This document shows, piece by piece, positions 6,725 to 14,968 of a stretch of 36,818 nucleotides of DNA. The notes below the pieces were generated by a model that was given only the letters and a program-made list of their open reading frames with translations, did no database searches and had not been told where the DNA came from. Every line of letters begins with the position of its first letter. The first letter of the stretch is position 1. The stretch is from assembly GCA_018333395.1 (NCBI GenBank), contig JAGXSQ010000151.1, positions 1 through 36,818 on the forward strand, read 5' to 3'. A program made the translations under genes and the position numbers. This DNA is from Dethiobacter sp. GTDB lineage: Bacteria; Bacillota_D; Dethiobacteria; Dethiobacterales; Dethiobacteraceae.

Positions 6725-8779
6725 ATGGCTAATTTTTTTAACCTTTATCGGCATGGGCTTATCCGTGTTGCCGTAGCGGTACCGCTAGTCAACGTGGCTG
6801 ACCCCTGCTACAACGTCTCACGCACTCTGGAGCTAGCCCAAAAAGCTGCCGGGAAGAAAGCAGTGCTAGCCCTCTTCCCGGAACTTGGTCTTTCCGCCTA
6901 CAGTAATGAAGATCTCTTCCACCAGCAGGCTCTCTTGGAAAAAGTAGAGGCTGAACTTGCCCGGTTGTTGCGGGAAACCGCCTCCCTGGACATGCTACTG
7001 GTAGTAGGGGCACCCGTAATGGTAAACCAGGCTCTATACAACTGTGGCCTGGTGCTGCATCGCGGCCGTATCCTCGGCATCGTTCCCAAGACCTATCTGC
7101 CCAATTACCGCGAATTTTACGAGAGCCGCCAGTTTCGCCCCGCCTGCCGGCTGACTCCCGCAACGATTGAATATGGCGGACAGCAGGACATCCCTTTCGG
7201 TACCGACCTGTTGTTCCGTGTCACTACCATCCCGAATTTCACCCTGGCGCTGGAAATTTGCGAAGACCTCTGGGTGCCGGTGCCGCCGTCCAGTTTCGCC
7301 GCCCTTGCAGGAGCCACGGTCATTGCCAACCTTTCAGCTTCCAATGTTACCGTCGGCAAAGCGGACTACCGGCACACGCTGGCGGCCAGCCAGTCAGCCC
7401 GCTGCCTGTCCGCCTACCTCTATTCCGCGGCGGGGGCAGGTGAATCAACAACCGATCTGGCTTGGGACGGCCACGCCCTAATTTACGAAAACGGAGAGCT
7501 ACTTGCCGAATCAGGCCGTTTTGCCCTGCAGCCGAGCCTCGTTTGCACTGAAATAGACTTGGACAACCTGTCCCAGGAACGGCTGCGCCAGAACACTTTT
7601 ATGGAAAATGCCTGCGCCCTGCAGGATCACCTGCCCCGCTACCGTACCGTTTACTGTGCCATCCAGCTTACTGAAGGACAACTGCTACCTGAACGCGAGT
7701 TTCCGCGGTTTCCTTATGTGCCGGCAAGCGCCAAGGACAGGGACAACCGTTGCTTTGAAGCTTATAACATCCAGGTCCACGGCCTCGTTAAGCGCCTGCA
7801 GTTTTCCGGAGTACAAAATATTATTGTCGGCGTGTCTGGCGGCTTGGACTCCACCCAAGCGCTGATGATAGCGGTCAAGGCCGCCGATTTGCTAGGCTGG
7901 CGGAGGGAACGTGTCCGCGCCTACACCATGCCCGGCTTCGCCACCTCTGCACGAACACGGGCCAACGCCTGGCGCCTAATCCGCGCTCTCGGTGTCCACG
8001 GTGAAGAGCTTGATATCCGGGACAGTTGCCGGCGCATGCTGGAGGCTATTGATCATCCGCTATCTCACGGTGAGGGTGCCTACGACATCACTTACGAGAA
8101 TGTTCAGGCCGGGGAGCGCACCTCTCACCTCTTCAGACTAGCCAACCTGCATCACGGGCTGGTGCTTGGCACCGGCGACCTGAGCGAGTTGGCTCTGGGC
8201 TGGTGTACTTATGGCGTCGGCGACCACATGTCACACTACAACGTCAATGCCAGCGTCCCTAAGACCTTAATCCGGTACCTGTTGCGCTGGCAGACCTCTC
8301 CTGAACGGGTTGACGACGAAACGCGCCAGGTGCTGCTTGACATCCTGGACACGGAAATAAGTCCTGAACTCATCCCCGGCGACAGCGGCGACAACCAGCC
8401 GGCTCAGCGGACGGAAGACATCATCGGCCCCTATGAACTGCAGGACTTCAATATCTATTACACCGCCCGCTTGGGCTTCCGCCCAAGCAAGATAGCCTTC
8501 CTCTCCTACTGTGCCTGGCGGGATAAAAAGGCCGGCCTCTGGCCGGATATGCCTGAGGGGGACCGCCACGAATACACCATCAGTGAAATCAAACGCTGGC
8601 TCAAAGTCTTTGTGTGGCGTTTTTTTGCCATCAGTCAGTTCAAGCGCTCCGTCATGCCTGACGGCCCCAAGGTAGTTTCCGGTGGTTCTCTCTCTCCGCG
8701 TGGAGACTGGCGGGCGCCAAGTGACAGTGAAGCAGCTCCCTGGCTTGAAGAAGTGGAACAAATCCCTGATAAAAAATAA
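6725..8779 (+). CDS. nadE: Glutamine-dependent NAD+ synthetase
   Basis: This 684-residue two-domain enzyme makes NAD+ from deamido-NAD+, ATP and glutamine. The N-terminal nitrilase-type glutaminase shows its catalytic triad: Glu53 in [10 protein letters not shown], Lys122 in [10 protein letters not shown] and Cys179 in ALEICEDLW. The synthetase domain carries the PP-loop motif SGGLDST at about residue 371 and later [12 protein letters not shown]. The length matches the long bacterial form fused to the amidase (about 640-690 residues). It is a single gene with its own upstream region. It converges on ispF, with only 10 bp between the two stop codons and no visible terminator. Confidence 0.97.
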   Translation: MANFFNLYRHGLIRVAVAVPLVNVADPCYNVSRTLELAQKAAGKKAVLALFPELGLSAYSNEDLFHQQALLEKVEAELARLLRETASLDMLLVVGAPVMVNQALYNCGLVLHRGRILGIVPKTYLPNYREFYESRQFRPACRLTPATIEYGGQQDIPFGTDLLFRVTTIPNFTLALEICEDLWVPVPPSSFAALAGATVIANLSASNVTVGKADYRHTLAASQSARCLSAYLYSAAGAGESTTDLAWDGHALIYENGELLAESGRFALQPSLVCTEIDLDNLSQERLRQNTFMENACALQDHLPRYRTVYCAIQLTEGQLLPEREFPRFPYVPASAKDRDNRCFEAYNIQVHGLVKRLQFSGVQNIIVGVSGGLDSTQALMIAVKAADLLGWRRERVRAYTMPGFATSARTRANAWRLIRALGVHGEELDIRDSCRRMLEAIDHPLSHGEGAYDITYENVQAGERTSHLFRLANLHHGLVLGTGDLSELALGWCTYGVGDHMSHYNVNASVPKTLIRYLLRWQTSPERVDDETRQVLLDILDTEISPELIPGDSGDNQPAQRTEDIIGPYELQDFNIYYTARLGFRPSKIAFLSYCAWRDKKAGLWPDMPEGDRHEYTISEIKRWLKVFVWRFFAISQFKRSVMPDGPKVVSGGSLSPRGDWRAPSDSEAAPWLEEVEQIPDKK

Positions 8780-8789
8780 AATTCCACAG

Positions 8790-9269
8790 CTAAAGTTCGT
8801 TCCTAGTCAGCAGTACTACCGCCTGAGCGGCAATCCCTTCGCCACGTCCGCAAAAGCCGAGCCCTTCAGTCGTAGTAGCCTTAATACCAACTCTGCCGAT
8901 AGAGATACCAAGCGTTTCGGCAATATTGGCCCTCATTTGCTCGGTATAGGGGGCCAATTTTGGTTGCTCAGCCATAATCACCGCATCAGTATTGCCCACG
9001 CTATACCCCTGCTCTCGGCAAAGCTCACCTACCTGCGCCAGCAGCTTTATACTGGAGGCATCTTTATACCGCCCATCGGTATCAGGAAAATGTCTGCCGA
9101 TGTCGTCTAGCGCCAGCGCTCCAAGCATAGCGTCCATCACGGCATGTACTAGGACATCGGCGTCAGAATGACCAGCAAGCCCCTGCGCAAAAGGTACGGA
9201 AACACCACCGAGGACCAACAACCTACCGGGGGCAAACCGGTGGACATCATAGCCAATCCCGACGCGCAT
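8790..9269 (-). CDS. ispF: 2-C-methyl-D-erythritol 2,4-cyclodiphosphate synthase
   Basis: IspF catalyses the fifth step of the MEP isoprenoid pathway, releasing CMP to form the cyclic diphosphate. The length of 159 residues is normal. The zinc ligands are visible: Asp8 and His10 in GYDVHRF, and the His of GHSDADVLVHAVMDA. DIGRHFPDTD and the C-terminal KATTTEGLGFCGRGEGIA are conserved family motifs. ATG 9269 is preceded by GGAGGCGGGG. The first 23 nt overlap the end of ispD, so the two are translationally coupled. Confidence 0.97.
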   Translation of the reverse strand: MRVGIGYDVHRFAPGRLLVLGGVSVPFAQGLAGHSDADVLVHAVMDAMLGALALDDIGRHFPDTDGRYKDASSIKLLAQVGELCREQGYSVGNTDAVIMAEQPKLAPYTEQMRANIAETLGISIGRVGIKATTTEGLGFCGRGEGIAAQAVVLLTRNEL

Positions 9270-9957
9270 CTCCCCGCCTCCCTAGAATTATTTCCGCTAG
9301 GGCTAAATCTTCCGGCGTGGTAACTTTGATGTTTTCATAATCCCCTGTAACCAACCGAACGGGATAGCCACAACGCTCCACCAGAGCAGCATCGTCAGTG
9401 GCTACTAACCCCTCCGCGCGAGCACAGCTGTAGGCGGTCAGCAACCAGTCCCGGCGGAAAACCTGCGGCGTCTGCACCAGCCGGAGCTGGTGGCGCGGCA
9501 ACGTCTCCAGTACCATGCCGCTGTTGTCCGTGCGCTTGACAGTATCTTTAAGCGGCACGGCCGCTACTGCACTCCCCTGTTCCGCCGCCAGCTGCACAGC
9601 ACGAACCACCAGCTCCGTATGAACCAGCGGCCGCGCCCCGTCATGGATGCAAACGAGGTCACAAGCCCGGTCGGTAGCCAAAAGACCGGCATATACCGAG
9701 TCTTGGCGCTCTTCACCACCAGTGACCACAATCACCGGCTGTCCGGGGAAATAAGGCAACAGAACCTCCCGGCGCAAAAGTTCCTCCTCACCGGGAGCAA
9801 CAACGACAATCATTTGCTCAAAGCAACCGGCCGCCAAGCAAGTAGCTAAAGTGCGCCAAAGTAATGGCCGACCGCCAAGAGGCAAGTATAGTTTATTGAT
9901 TTTTTCGCCCATCCGCGCTCCGCGACCAGCCGCTGCCACGATTAGCGCCGTACGCAT
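9247..9957 (-). CDS. ispD: 2-C-methyl-D-erythritol 4-phosphate cytidylyltransferase
   Basis: IspD makes CDP-methylerythritol from MEP and CTP, the third MEP pathway step. The 236-residue protein has the nucleotide-binding N-terminus IVAAAGRGARMGEKINKLYL, the VTGGEERQDSVYAGL segment, CIHDGARPLV and the C-terminal region TDDAALVERCGY followed by VTGDYENIKVTTPEDL. It overlaps the yacL stop by 1 nt (TAATG) and ispF by 23 nt. yacL-ispD-ispF is a well-known Firmicutes gene order. Confidence 0.96.
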   Translation of the reverse strand: MRTALIVAAAGRGARMGEKINKLYLPLGGRPLLWRTLATCLAAGCFEQMIVVVAPGEEELLRREVLLPYFPGQPVIVVTGGEERQDSVYAGLLATDRACDLVCIHDGARPLVHTELVVRAVQLAAEQGSAVAAVPLKDTVKRTDNSGMVLETLPRHQLRLVQTPQVFRRDWLLTAYSCARAEGLVATDDAALVERCGYPVRLVTGDYENIKVTTPEDLALAEIILGRRGDARRDWL

Positions 9958-11054
9958 TAACGGATTACGGAAGCCTTTTCAGATAGTTTAGGCCGGGCAA
10001 AAATCATCCTTCCGGCGGCTGTCTGCAGGACACTCGTGGCAATAACCTCAATTGTATCGCCCATATAGCGCCTACCCCCTTCCACAACGATCATGGTGCC
10101 GTCTTCCATGTAGGCTACGCCTTGGCCAGGCTCCTTCCCGTCCTTGATAATCTGGGCCACCATTTCCTCGCCGGGCAAAACAATGGGCTTAACAGCATTG
10201 GCCAATTCATTGATATTCAGGACCGGTACACCCCGCAATTCGCAAACCTTATTCAGGTTGTAATCATTAGTTATAATCTTGCCCTTCATCACTTTAGCCA
10301 GTTTTACCAGTTTACTGTCAACTTCCAAGATTTCCTCAAAGTCCTGCTCGACAACCTGAACGGGAATTTTGGACTCTTTTTGCATCTTGTTCAGAATATC
10401 CAGACCTCGCCGTCCCCGGTTTCTTTTGAGCATATCGGAGGAATCGGCAATGTGACGCAATTCCTCCAGGACAAAGCCCGGCACAATCACGACTCCTTCC
10501 AGAAAGCCGACAGCGCCAATATCAGCAATGCGTCCATCAATAATGACACTCGTGTCTAAAATCTTGGCACTGCGATAATTGCCACGCTCAGCCGCTCTGG
10601 CTTGGCGGGAGAAAAGACCGGTCAGAAAAGTCATTTCCTCCTTGCGGTTAAGCATCAGGCTCATGCCGAGATACCCTGCCAGCAATGCCGCCGCCGTAGC
10701 GAGATAGCGTCCCACCAAGGGGATACGGTACAGCGCTAAACTGAGCAGCGATCCAACCAATAAGCCAATAATCAGCCCTAAGACTCCGACAGCAATATCC
10801 TGTGTCGGGATAGCTTTAAGAGCGCTGACCATCCAATCGTTGACTGACGTTGCAATCCTAACAACCCGAGGAGTAATAAGATAAAAAATAAGGCCAAAAA
10901 CAGAGCCGCCCAAAATGGAAACGCCAATTCCGGTAGCCGCCGAGGCCTCCAGCTCAGCGAAAGCCACGATGGCTGCAAAACTGACGTCTACCAGCTGATA
11001 ACCAGCAGCAAACCCTACCGCAAACATTAATATACGTAGTGCTTTATGCAGCAA
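9957..11054 (-). CDS. yacL: PIN/TRAM-domain integral membrane protein, YacL family
   Basis: The start is TTG 11054, 8 nt after GGAGG, giving 365 residues; the frame is open further upstream but without a better site. Residues 1-145 contain about four transmembrane helices. A PIN nuclease-like domain follows (KILDTSVIIDGRIADIG, VLEELRHIADSSD, EVDSKLVKLAK, ITNDYNLNKVCEL) with all four acidic positions expected of an active PIN site. A C-terminal TRAM domain (GVAYMEDGTMIVVEGG) is likely to bind RNA. Homologues are widespread in Firmicutes; the cellular substrate is not well established. It is the first gene of the operon with ispD and ispF. Confidence 0.93.
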   Translation of the reverse strand: MLHKALRILMFAVGFAAGYQLVDVSFAAIVAFAELEASAATGIGVSILGGSVFGLIFYLITPRVVRIATSVNDWMVSALKAIPTQDIAVGVLGLIIGLLVGSLLSLALYRIPLVGRYLATAAALLAGYLGMSLMLNRKEEMTFLTGLFSRQARAAERGNYRSAKILDTSVIIDGRIADIGAVGFLEGVVIVPGFVLEELRHIADSSDMLKRNRGRRGLDILNKMQKESKIPVQVVEQDFEEILEVDSKLVKLAKVMKGKIITNDYNLNKVCELRGVPVLNINELANAVKPIVLPGEEMVAQIIKDGKEPGQGVAYMEDGTMIVVEGGRRYMGDTIEVIATSVLQTAAGRMIFARPKLSEKASVIR

Positions 11055-11084
11055 CGCCTTCACCTCCCTCTCATGAATAACTCT

Positions 11085-11114
11085 ATTATAGCTGATATTT
11101 TTTCCCAAATTCAA
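11085..11114 (-). promoter_or_regulatory. Promoter of yacL-ispD-ispF
   Basis: On the minus strand a TTGAAT -35 box (11109-11114) is followed after 18 bp by a perfect TATAAT -10 box (11085-11090), about 30 bp before the TTG start. It lies just downstream of the carD terminator, so this operon appears to be transcribed independently of carD. Confidence 0.7.
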
Positions 11115-11134
11115 GCTTATGGACACACTTTTAA

Positions 11135-11161
11135 CAAAAAAGCATCACTTTGCGTGATGCT
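11135..11161 (-). terminator. Intrinsic terminator of carD, overlapping its stop codon
   Basis: On the minus strand GCATCAC-gcaaa-GTGATGC is followed by six T residues. The left arm is coding sequence for the last residues of CarD (HHAK), and the TGA stop lies in the right arm. This compact arrangement separates carD from yacL. Confidence 0.85.
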
Positions 11162-11636
11162 CATGAAAAAAACGCCTGATAATCTCATCAATTTCCCCCT
11201 CGCCACAGTTCCTGACCAAGACCAGTTCAGAAATCAGAATCTGACGGGCATTTTCCAGCATTTTACGCTCTCCGGTAGAAAGCCCTTTGTCCCTGTCCCT
11301 AGACATCAAGCTGCTGACCACCTCAGCTACTTTAAAAATATCACCACTTTTGATTTTTTCCATATTCATTCTGTAGCGCCGGTTCCAGTTGGTCGACAGC
11401 TTGCTGTGCTGCTCGCGGAGAACACTAAAAACCAGCTCTACTTCCTCACCGTCAATGATTTCACGCAACCCAATCTGCCCGACATTATCCAAGGGAATCA
11501 GTACTCTCATGTCCCCTATAGGTATATTCATAACATAGTACTGTTTGGTTGTGCCGAGAATCTCTTTTTCTTCTATGGCTTCAATCACGCCTGCGCCGTG
11601 CATAGGGTAAACAACTTTATCGCCTACGTTGAACAT
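11145..11636 (-). CDS. carD: CarD-family (CdnL/TRCF-like) RNA polymerase-binding regulator
   Basis: The product has 163 residues from ATG 11636, chosen because GGAGG lies about 6 nt upstream; the open frame extends 13 codons further. The N-terminal 60 residues form the CarD/TRCF RNA-polymerase interaction domain (MFNVGDKVVYPMHGAGVIEA, then YYVMNIPIGDMRVLIPLDN). The C-terminal part is helical with NWNRRYRMNMEKIKSGD and ERKMLENARQILISEL, as in CdnL proteins. In other bacteria this family stabilises open promoter complexes, notably at rRNA promoters. The gene has two tandem promoters and its own terminator, so it is probably monocistronic. Confidence 0.94.
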   Translation of the reverse strand: MFNVGDKVVYPMHGAGVIEAIEEKEILGTTKQYYVMNIPIGDMRVLIPLDNVGQIGLREIIDGEEVELVFSVLREQHSKLSTNWNRRYRMNMEKIKSGDIFKVAEVVSSLMSRDRDKGLSTGERKMLENARQILISELVLVRNCGEGEIDEIIRRFFHEHHAK

Positions 11637-11665
11637 CGGCTGCCTCCCTGCCCCAATACTACCAC

Positions 11666-11694
11666 AGTCTATCACAAATAGCTGCTCTTGTCAA
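11666..11694 (-). promoter_or_regulatory. Proximal promoter of carD
   Basis: On the minus strand TTGACA (11689-11694), a 17 bp spacer and TAGACT (11666-11671) lie about 30 bp before the carD start. The -35 box is perfect; the -10 box matches four of six positions. Confidence 0.6.
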
Positions 11695-11705
11695 AACAAA
11701 TCTGC

Positions 11706-11734
11706 ATTTTATCATAACTGACTACCTCTGTCAA
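11706..11734 (-). promoter_or_regulatory. Distal promoter of carD
   Basis: On the minus strand TTGACA (11729-11734), a 17 bp spacer and TAAAAT (11706-11711) form a near-consensus promoter 40 bp upstream of the proximal one. Two consensus-spaced promoters in tandem suggest strong or differentially regulated expression of carD. Confidence 0.65.
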
Positions 11735-11798
11735 TAAGTAGACGGGCAGCTGCGCAAAAGAATTTTCTTTGGCTCTGTAACGAGAAGCGCAGACGGTG

Positions 11799-11828
11799 TT
11801 GACAACGATTTCTCCAAAAAAGTATAAT
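11799..11828 (+). promoter_or_regulatory. Promoter of the small conserved gene at 11870
   Basis: TTGACA (11799-11804) and TATAAT (11823-11828) are both perfect consensus boxes, separated by 18 bp. They lie about 40 bp before the start codon and are divergent from the carD promoters. Confidence 0.8.
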
Positions 11829-11869
11829 GGAGAAGAAATCTGGCGACAGGAGAGGGCGGGGTTTAAGGC

Positions 11870-12265
11870 ATGAAAAATAAAGACATAGCGCTGTTTCAGG
11901 ACAAAGTTTCTGAACTGTTAGTTCGCCATCGGAGCATCCTAGACAGTGTGAGCAAGTTTCAGGAGTCTGCCGCCCGCGTCAACCGGGCTATTGCTAAAAC
12001 AGTCACTAATTGCGGGTGTCTTTCTGTCTTTGCCACCAAACAGTCATGTCCGCCGGAAGTAGCTTTGAAGGATTGCCAAAAGTATATGAGCTCTCATCTT
12101 GAAGGTGAGCTTTGTGAACAGTGCCGGGAAACAATTGAAGAAGAGCTAGGAAATCATCTTTTTTATCTTACCGCTCTTTGCGATTTGTTTGGGCTAGAGT
12201 TATCCGAAATGTTTGGCAAAGAGTACCAACGCCTTTCCACGCTGGGGTTTTTCCGCCTCTCTTAG
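11870..12265 (+). CDS. Small conserved Clostridia protein, function unknown (DUF1573-type annotation possible)
   Basis: The product has 131 residues from ATG 11870, after AGGAGAGGG and a consensus promoter. It is largely helical, with the conserved-looking segment VSELLVRHRSILDSVSKFQE, then ARVNRAIAKTVTNCGC and a pair ELCEQC near residue 83. I recall similar Clostridia proteins, sometimes labelled DUF1573, with the same 'RH-SILD---KFQES-ARVNRA--K-V--CGC' pattern. The Cys residues could bind a metal. It stands alone: divergent from carD and followed at once by a strong terminator. Confidence 0.75.
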   Translation: MKNKDIALFQDKVSELLVRHRSILDSVSKFQESAARVNRAIAKTVTNCGCLSVFATKQSCPPEVALKDCQKYMSSHLEGELCEQCRETIEEELGNHLFYLTALCDLFGLELSEMFGKEYQRLSTLGFFRLS

Positions 12266-12290
12266 CAAAAAAATCCGCCTTCCTGCGTAA

Positions 12291-12330
12291 AAAGACGCTG
12301 CCTCGCTTCGAGGCAGCGTCTTTTTATTTT
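12291..12330 (+). terminator. Strong bidirectional terminator
   Basis: A perfect 11-bp stem GACGCTGCCTC / GAGGCAGCGTC with a 5-nt loop (12294-12320) is followed by TTTTTATTTT. On the opposite strand the same hairpin is followed by TTTTTACGC. It therefore can serve both the + strand gene ending at 12265 and, before the IS insertion, the - strand iclR-type gene. The last 8 bases are the left copy of the IS1595 target duplication. Confidence 0.93.
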
Positions 12331-13453
12331 AAATCATTATTTGCATAGTGTTGCAATTCGTGCTATGCTAATACCATACAGCACATGGTATGGAGGAGAG
12401 CATGAACCGCAGCCGAAAAAGTGATTCTCGTAGGATAACCGTATGGGAAGGAAAGAACGACTTGACGCAAACACAATCGTTCATTAAAGCCAAGATTGAG
12501 GAGCATTATGCCCAGCGTCACCCGAAGCTGAGCGACAGTGGCGAGGCGGAGCTGATCAATTCGTTCATGCCACCGATATGTCCATTTTGCGATTCGGATA
12601 AGTTTAGGAAGTACGGCTTGACGGCCAACGGTGTTCAACGCTATCGATGCATCTGTGGCAAAACGTTCTTACCTACAACAGGCACGATATTCGATGGGCA
12701 TCGTATCTCCATCAGTGAATGGATAGAGTATTGCATGAACCTGTTCCGGCACGTGAGCATCTCTGTCGATTCGTGGAACAACAGGAATGCATTTTCAACG
12801 TCCCGATACTGGATTCAAAAGGTGTTCTTGACGCTTCAAGGCTCTCAGAACGGCATTGTTTTATCCGGCGATGTATGGCTTGACGAGACGTATTATTCAG
12901 TCATCAGCAGGGATGCTGTTCGTCACGAGGATGGCAAGAAGCTCAGAGGCATCTCCAGGAATCAGCATTGTATCGGTGTAGCAACGGACAAGAGACACAC
13001 GCTTTTTCTTGTTGAAGGTTATGGCAAGCCATCTCAAAAGAAGACATTTGAGACATTCCATAACCACATTGCACCCGGTTCAACGCTAATCCACGATAAA
13101 GAGCAAGCCCATGCGAAGCTTATCAAAGTGCTTGCCTTGCAGAGCACAGTCTATGCTTCGGAAGAATTGACGGGGTTGTCCGATAAGGAGAATCCGCTTG
13201 AGCCTGTGAACCGGCAACACGCATTGATGAAACACTTTCTGAACACTCACGCAGGTTTCCTTCGTGAGAACCTGCAAGGCTATCTGGATCTGTTTTCTTA
13301 TGTTACGAATCCACCCTATGACCTTGCTGAAAAGGTCGACTCTCTGCTCAATTTGGTTTTTCATAATCCCAAATCGCTACGGTATCGGGACTTTTATCAA
13401 GCAAAATCAAGCGATTCGGAATCCTGAATGCAACACTATGCAATAGATGATTT
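12331..13453 (+). mobile_element. Complete IS1595-family insertion sequence
   Basis: The 1123-bp element is bounded by imperfect 25-bp terminal inverted repeats at 12331-12355 and 13429-13453. Each has 7 matching bases (AAATCAT), 3 differing bases and 15 matching bases (TTGCATAGTGTTGCA). It is flanked by the 8-bp direct repeat TTTATTTT (12323-12330 and 13454-13461), the duplication length expected of the IS1595 family. It contains one intact transposase gene. Clean ends and target repeats suggest a fairly recent insertion. Confidence 0.92.
12402..13427 (+). CDS. IS1595-family transposase
   Basis: The product has 341 residues from ATG 12402; an ATG four codons earlier (12390) is too close to the GGAGGAG ribosome binding site. 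The N-terminal zinc ribbon is CPFCDSDKF, then YRCICGKTF. The catalytic core shows Asp in VWLDETYYS, Asp in LIHDKEQAH and the Asn of EPVNRQHALMKHFLNTHAGF, consistent with the DDN-type active site of this family. The reading frame is intact and the inverted repeats are present, so the element may still be active. Confidence 0.93.
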   Translation: MNRSRKSDSRRITVWEGKNDLTQTQSFIKAKIEEHYAQRHPKLSDSGEAELINSFMPPICPFCDSDKFRKYGLTANGVQRYRCICGKTFLPTTGTIFDGHRISISEWIEYCMNLFRHVSISVDSWNNRNAFSTSRYWIQKVFLTLQGSQNGIVLSGDVWLDETYYSVISRDAVRHEDGKKLRGISRNQHCIGVATDKRHTLFLVEGYGKPSQKKTFETFHNHIAPGSTLIHDKEQAHAKLIKVLALQSTVYASEELTGLSDKENPLEPVNRQHALMKHFLNTHAGFLRENLQGYLDLFSYVTNPPYDLAEKVDSLLNLVFHNPKSLRYRDFYQAKSSDSES

Positions 13454-13454
13454 T

Positions 13455-14240
13455 TTATTTTTTGCGGTAGCCAAGCCTGGCAGAAATTTTAGCTGCGGTA
13501 GCCAGCACTTCCGGAATCAACCGTTCCCTGATAATAGTGTCGGTAAGGCGTGTATGGGGACCGGAGATGCTGACAGCGGCAATGGCCCTGTTTTCAAAAT
13601 TCCAGAGCGGTGCGGCCACGCAACGCACACCCTCTTCCAACTCCCCGCTATCGATAGCATAGCCGTTATGGCGTACGTCCGCCATCTCTTCAGCTAGTTT
13701 GCCAGGATCACAAATCGTGGCCGCAGTAAAGCTCGCCAACGGTTCTTTGCGCTGCAGGAAGCGTTCAACCTCACGCTCCGACAACTGAGCCAACAACGCT
13801 TTGCCGGCACCCGTGCAGTGACTGGGTCCGCGGCTGCCAACACGGGCAAATATTTTAATCATATTTTGCGATTCAACCTGGTCAATATAGACAATATCGT
13901 ACTGATCCAAGATAGCGAGGTTCACCGTTTCATTACAGCGGTCTACCAACTCCTGCAAAAATGGTCTCGCCGTCGTGCGGACATCAATGGCGTACAGGGC
14001 GGCATGGCCGACTTCAAAAGTACGTAAGCCCAGCAGATATTTACCCGTGTCCTTATCCTGATTGATAAAGCCGTCTTTCATTAGTGTGTGGAGCAGACGG
14101 TGCGCCGTAGAAATATTCAGCTCGGTGCGGTCCCGTATCTGGCTAAGCGTCAGGGGCGCCCCGGCTTCGGCCAAGATAACGAGTATCCGCAAGGCTCTTT
14201 CTACGGCCTGAACGGAGTGCCTTTCACTTGGTGTTTTCAC
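13455..14240 (-). CDS. IclR-family transcriptional regulator
   Basis: The product has 261 residues from GTG 14240, placed 6 nt after AGGAGG; the frame continues upstream to 14327 without a better site. The N-terminal winged helix (VERALRILVILAEAGAPLTL, then NISTAHRLLHTL) is followed by the IclR effector domain (LGLRTFEVGHAAL, GSRGPSHCTGAGKALLA, DSGELEEGVRCVAAP, VSISGPHTRL). The effector is unknown. The TAA stop (13455-13457) lies inside the right target-site duplication of the IS1595 element, so the protein is intact but is now cut off from its former terminator. No obvious target gene is adjacent apart from the divergent membrane protein. Confidence 0.93.
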   Translation of the reverse strand: MKTPSERHSVQAVERALRILVILAEAGAPLTLSQIRDRTELNISTAHRLLHTLMKDGFINQDKDTGKYLLGLRTFEVGHAALYAIDVRTTARPFLQELVDRCNETVNLAILDQYDIVYIDQVESQNMIKIFARVGSRGPSHCTGAGKALLAQLSEREVERFLQRKEPLASFTAATICDPGKLAEEMADVRHNGYAIDSGELEEGVRCVAAPLWNFENRAIAAVSISGPHTRLTDTIIRERLIPEVLATAAKISARLGYRKK

Positions 14241-14476
14241 CACTGACCTCCTCATACCTGACAGCAGATGGCCGCTCCGTCTACCAATGCTGGCAAACAA
14301 AAACGTTGCTAGCCGTATATCGGACAACTGACGCTGCGGTCATCAAGGCCAACATGGTCTCGCATCCCTCTTCTGCAGGTCAAGTCTAATATTCTGGCTA
14401 CGCGACGCAAAACTGGCATATTTACCGCCGCCCAAGAGATACTATGATTATCCTTGTCTGTGGAGGAAATACGCAA

Positions 14477-14923
14477 ATGATGGACCGCTTCACACGCGGG
14501 CTTGCTGCCGGAGCTGTAGTCGGCATGCTTATCGACCTGCTTAGTCTCCTGAGCTATAACGTTTTCCGCTTTACCCAGTGGCGATTCCTTGATTTTGCTG
14601 GCCTAATCATCTTTGGCAGAAAGCCAGCCGGTACTGGTGAAATTATCGTTTCAATAATGGGGCAGATAGCTTTCTCCGCCGCCGTGGGCGTGCTCTTTGC
14701 CTATCTGTTGCCACTGATAACAAGCCGAAACTACTTGCTGAAAGGCTGGTTCTTTGGTGTTCTAACCTGGTTTTCCATCTATGCTGTCTTTCATCTTTTT
14801 CAGATCCCACAACTGCTACAACTAGACCTTGGCACCGTCATCACCAATATAGTGAAAGCGTCGCTCTTTGGACTGGGGCTGGCTTGGCTATTAGCTAGGC
14901 TAGGCAGTAACACACCAGTGTAG
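14477..14923 (+). CDS. Small integral membrane protein, function unknown (YqhR-like)
   Basis: The product has 148 residues if started at ATG 14477, which follows GGAGG by about 10 nt; an alternative start at 14444 adds 11 residues. Four hydrophobic helices are visible: GLAAGAVVGMLIDLLSLL, IAFSAAVGVLFAYLLPL, GVLTWFSIYAVFHLF and a final VKASLFGLGLAWLLARL. The layout is like that of YqhR-type membrane proteins of Firmicutes, but I cannot confirm this. It is divergent from the IclR regulator with about 235 bp between them, so it may be regulated by it. Confidence 0.7.
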   Translation: MMDRFTRGLAAGAVVGMLIDLLSLLSYNVFRFTQWRFLDFAGLIIFGRKPAGTGEIIVSIMGQIAFSAAVGVLFAYLLPLITSRNYLLKGWFFGVLTWFSIYAVFHLFQIPQLLQLDLGTVITNIVKASLFGLGLAWLLARLGSNTPV

Positions 14924-14927
14924 CCAA

Positions 14928-14957
14928 AACCCCGGGCTAAACAGTCTACCGGGGCTG
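14928..14957 (-). terminator. Probable terminator of the hdr-flx operon
   Basis: On the minus strand CCCCGG-(loop about 13 nt)-CCGGGG is followed by TTTTGG, just after the flxA stop. The stem is GC-rich but the T tract is short, so confidence is moderate. It could also act for the converging membrane-protein gene. Confidence 0.5.
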
Positions 14958-14968
14958 GCCTTGCTTTG

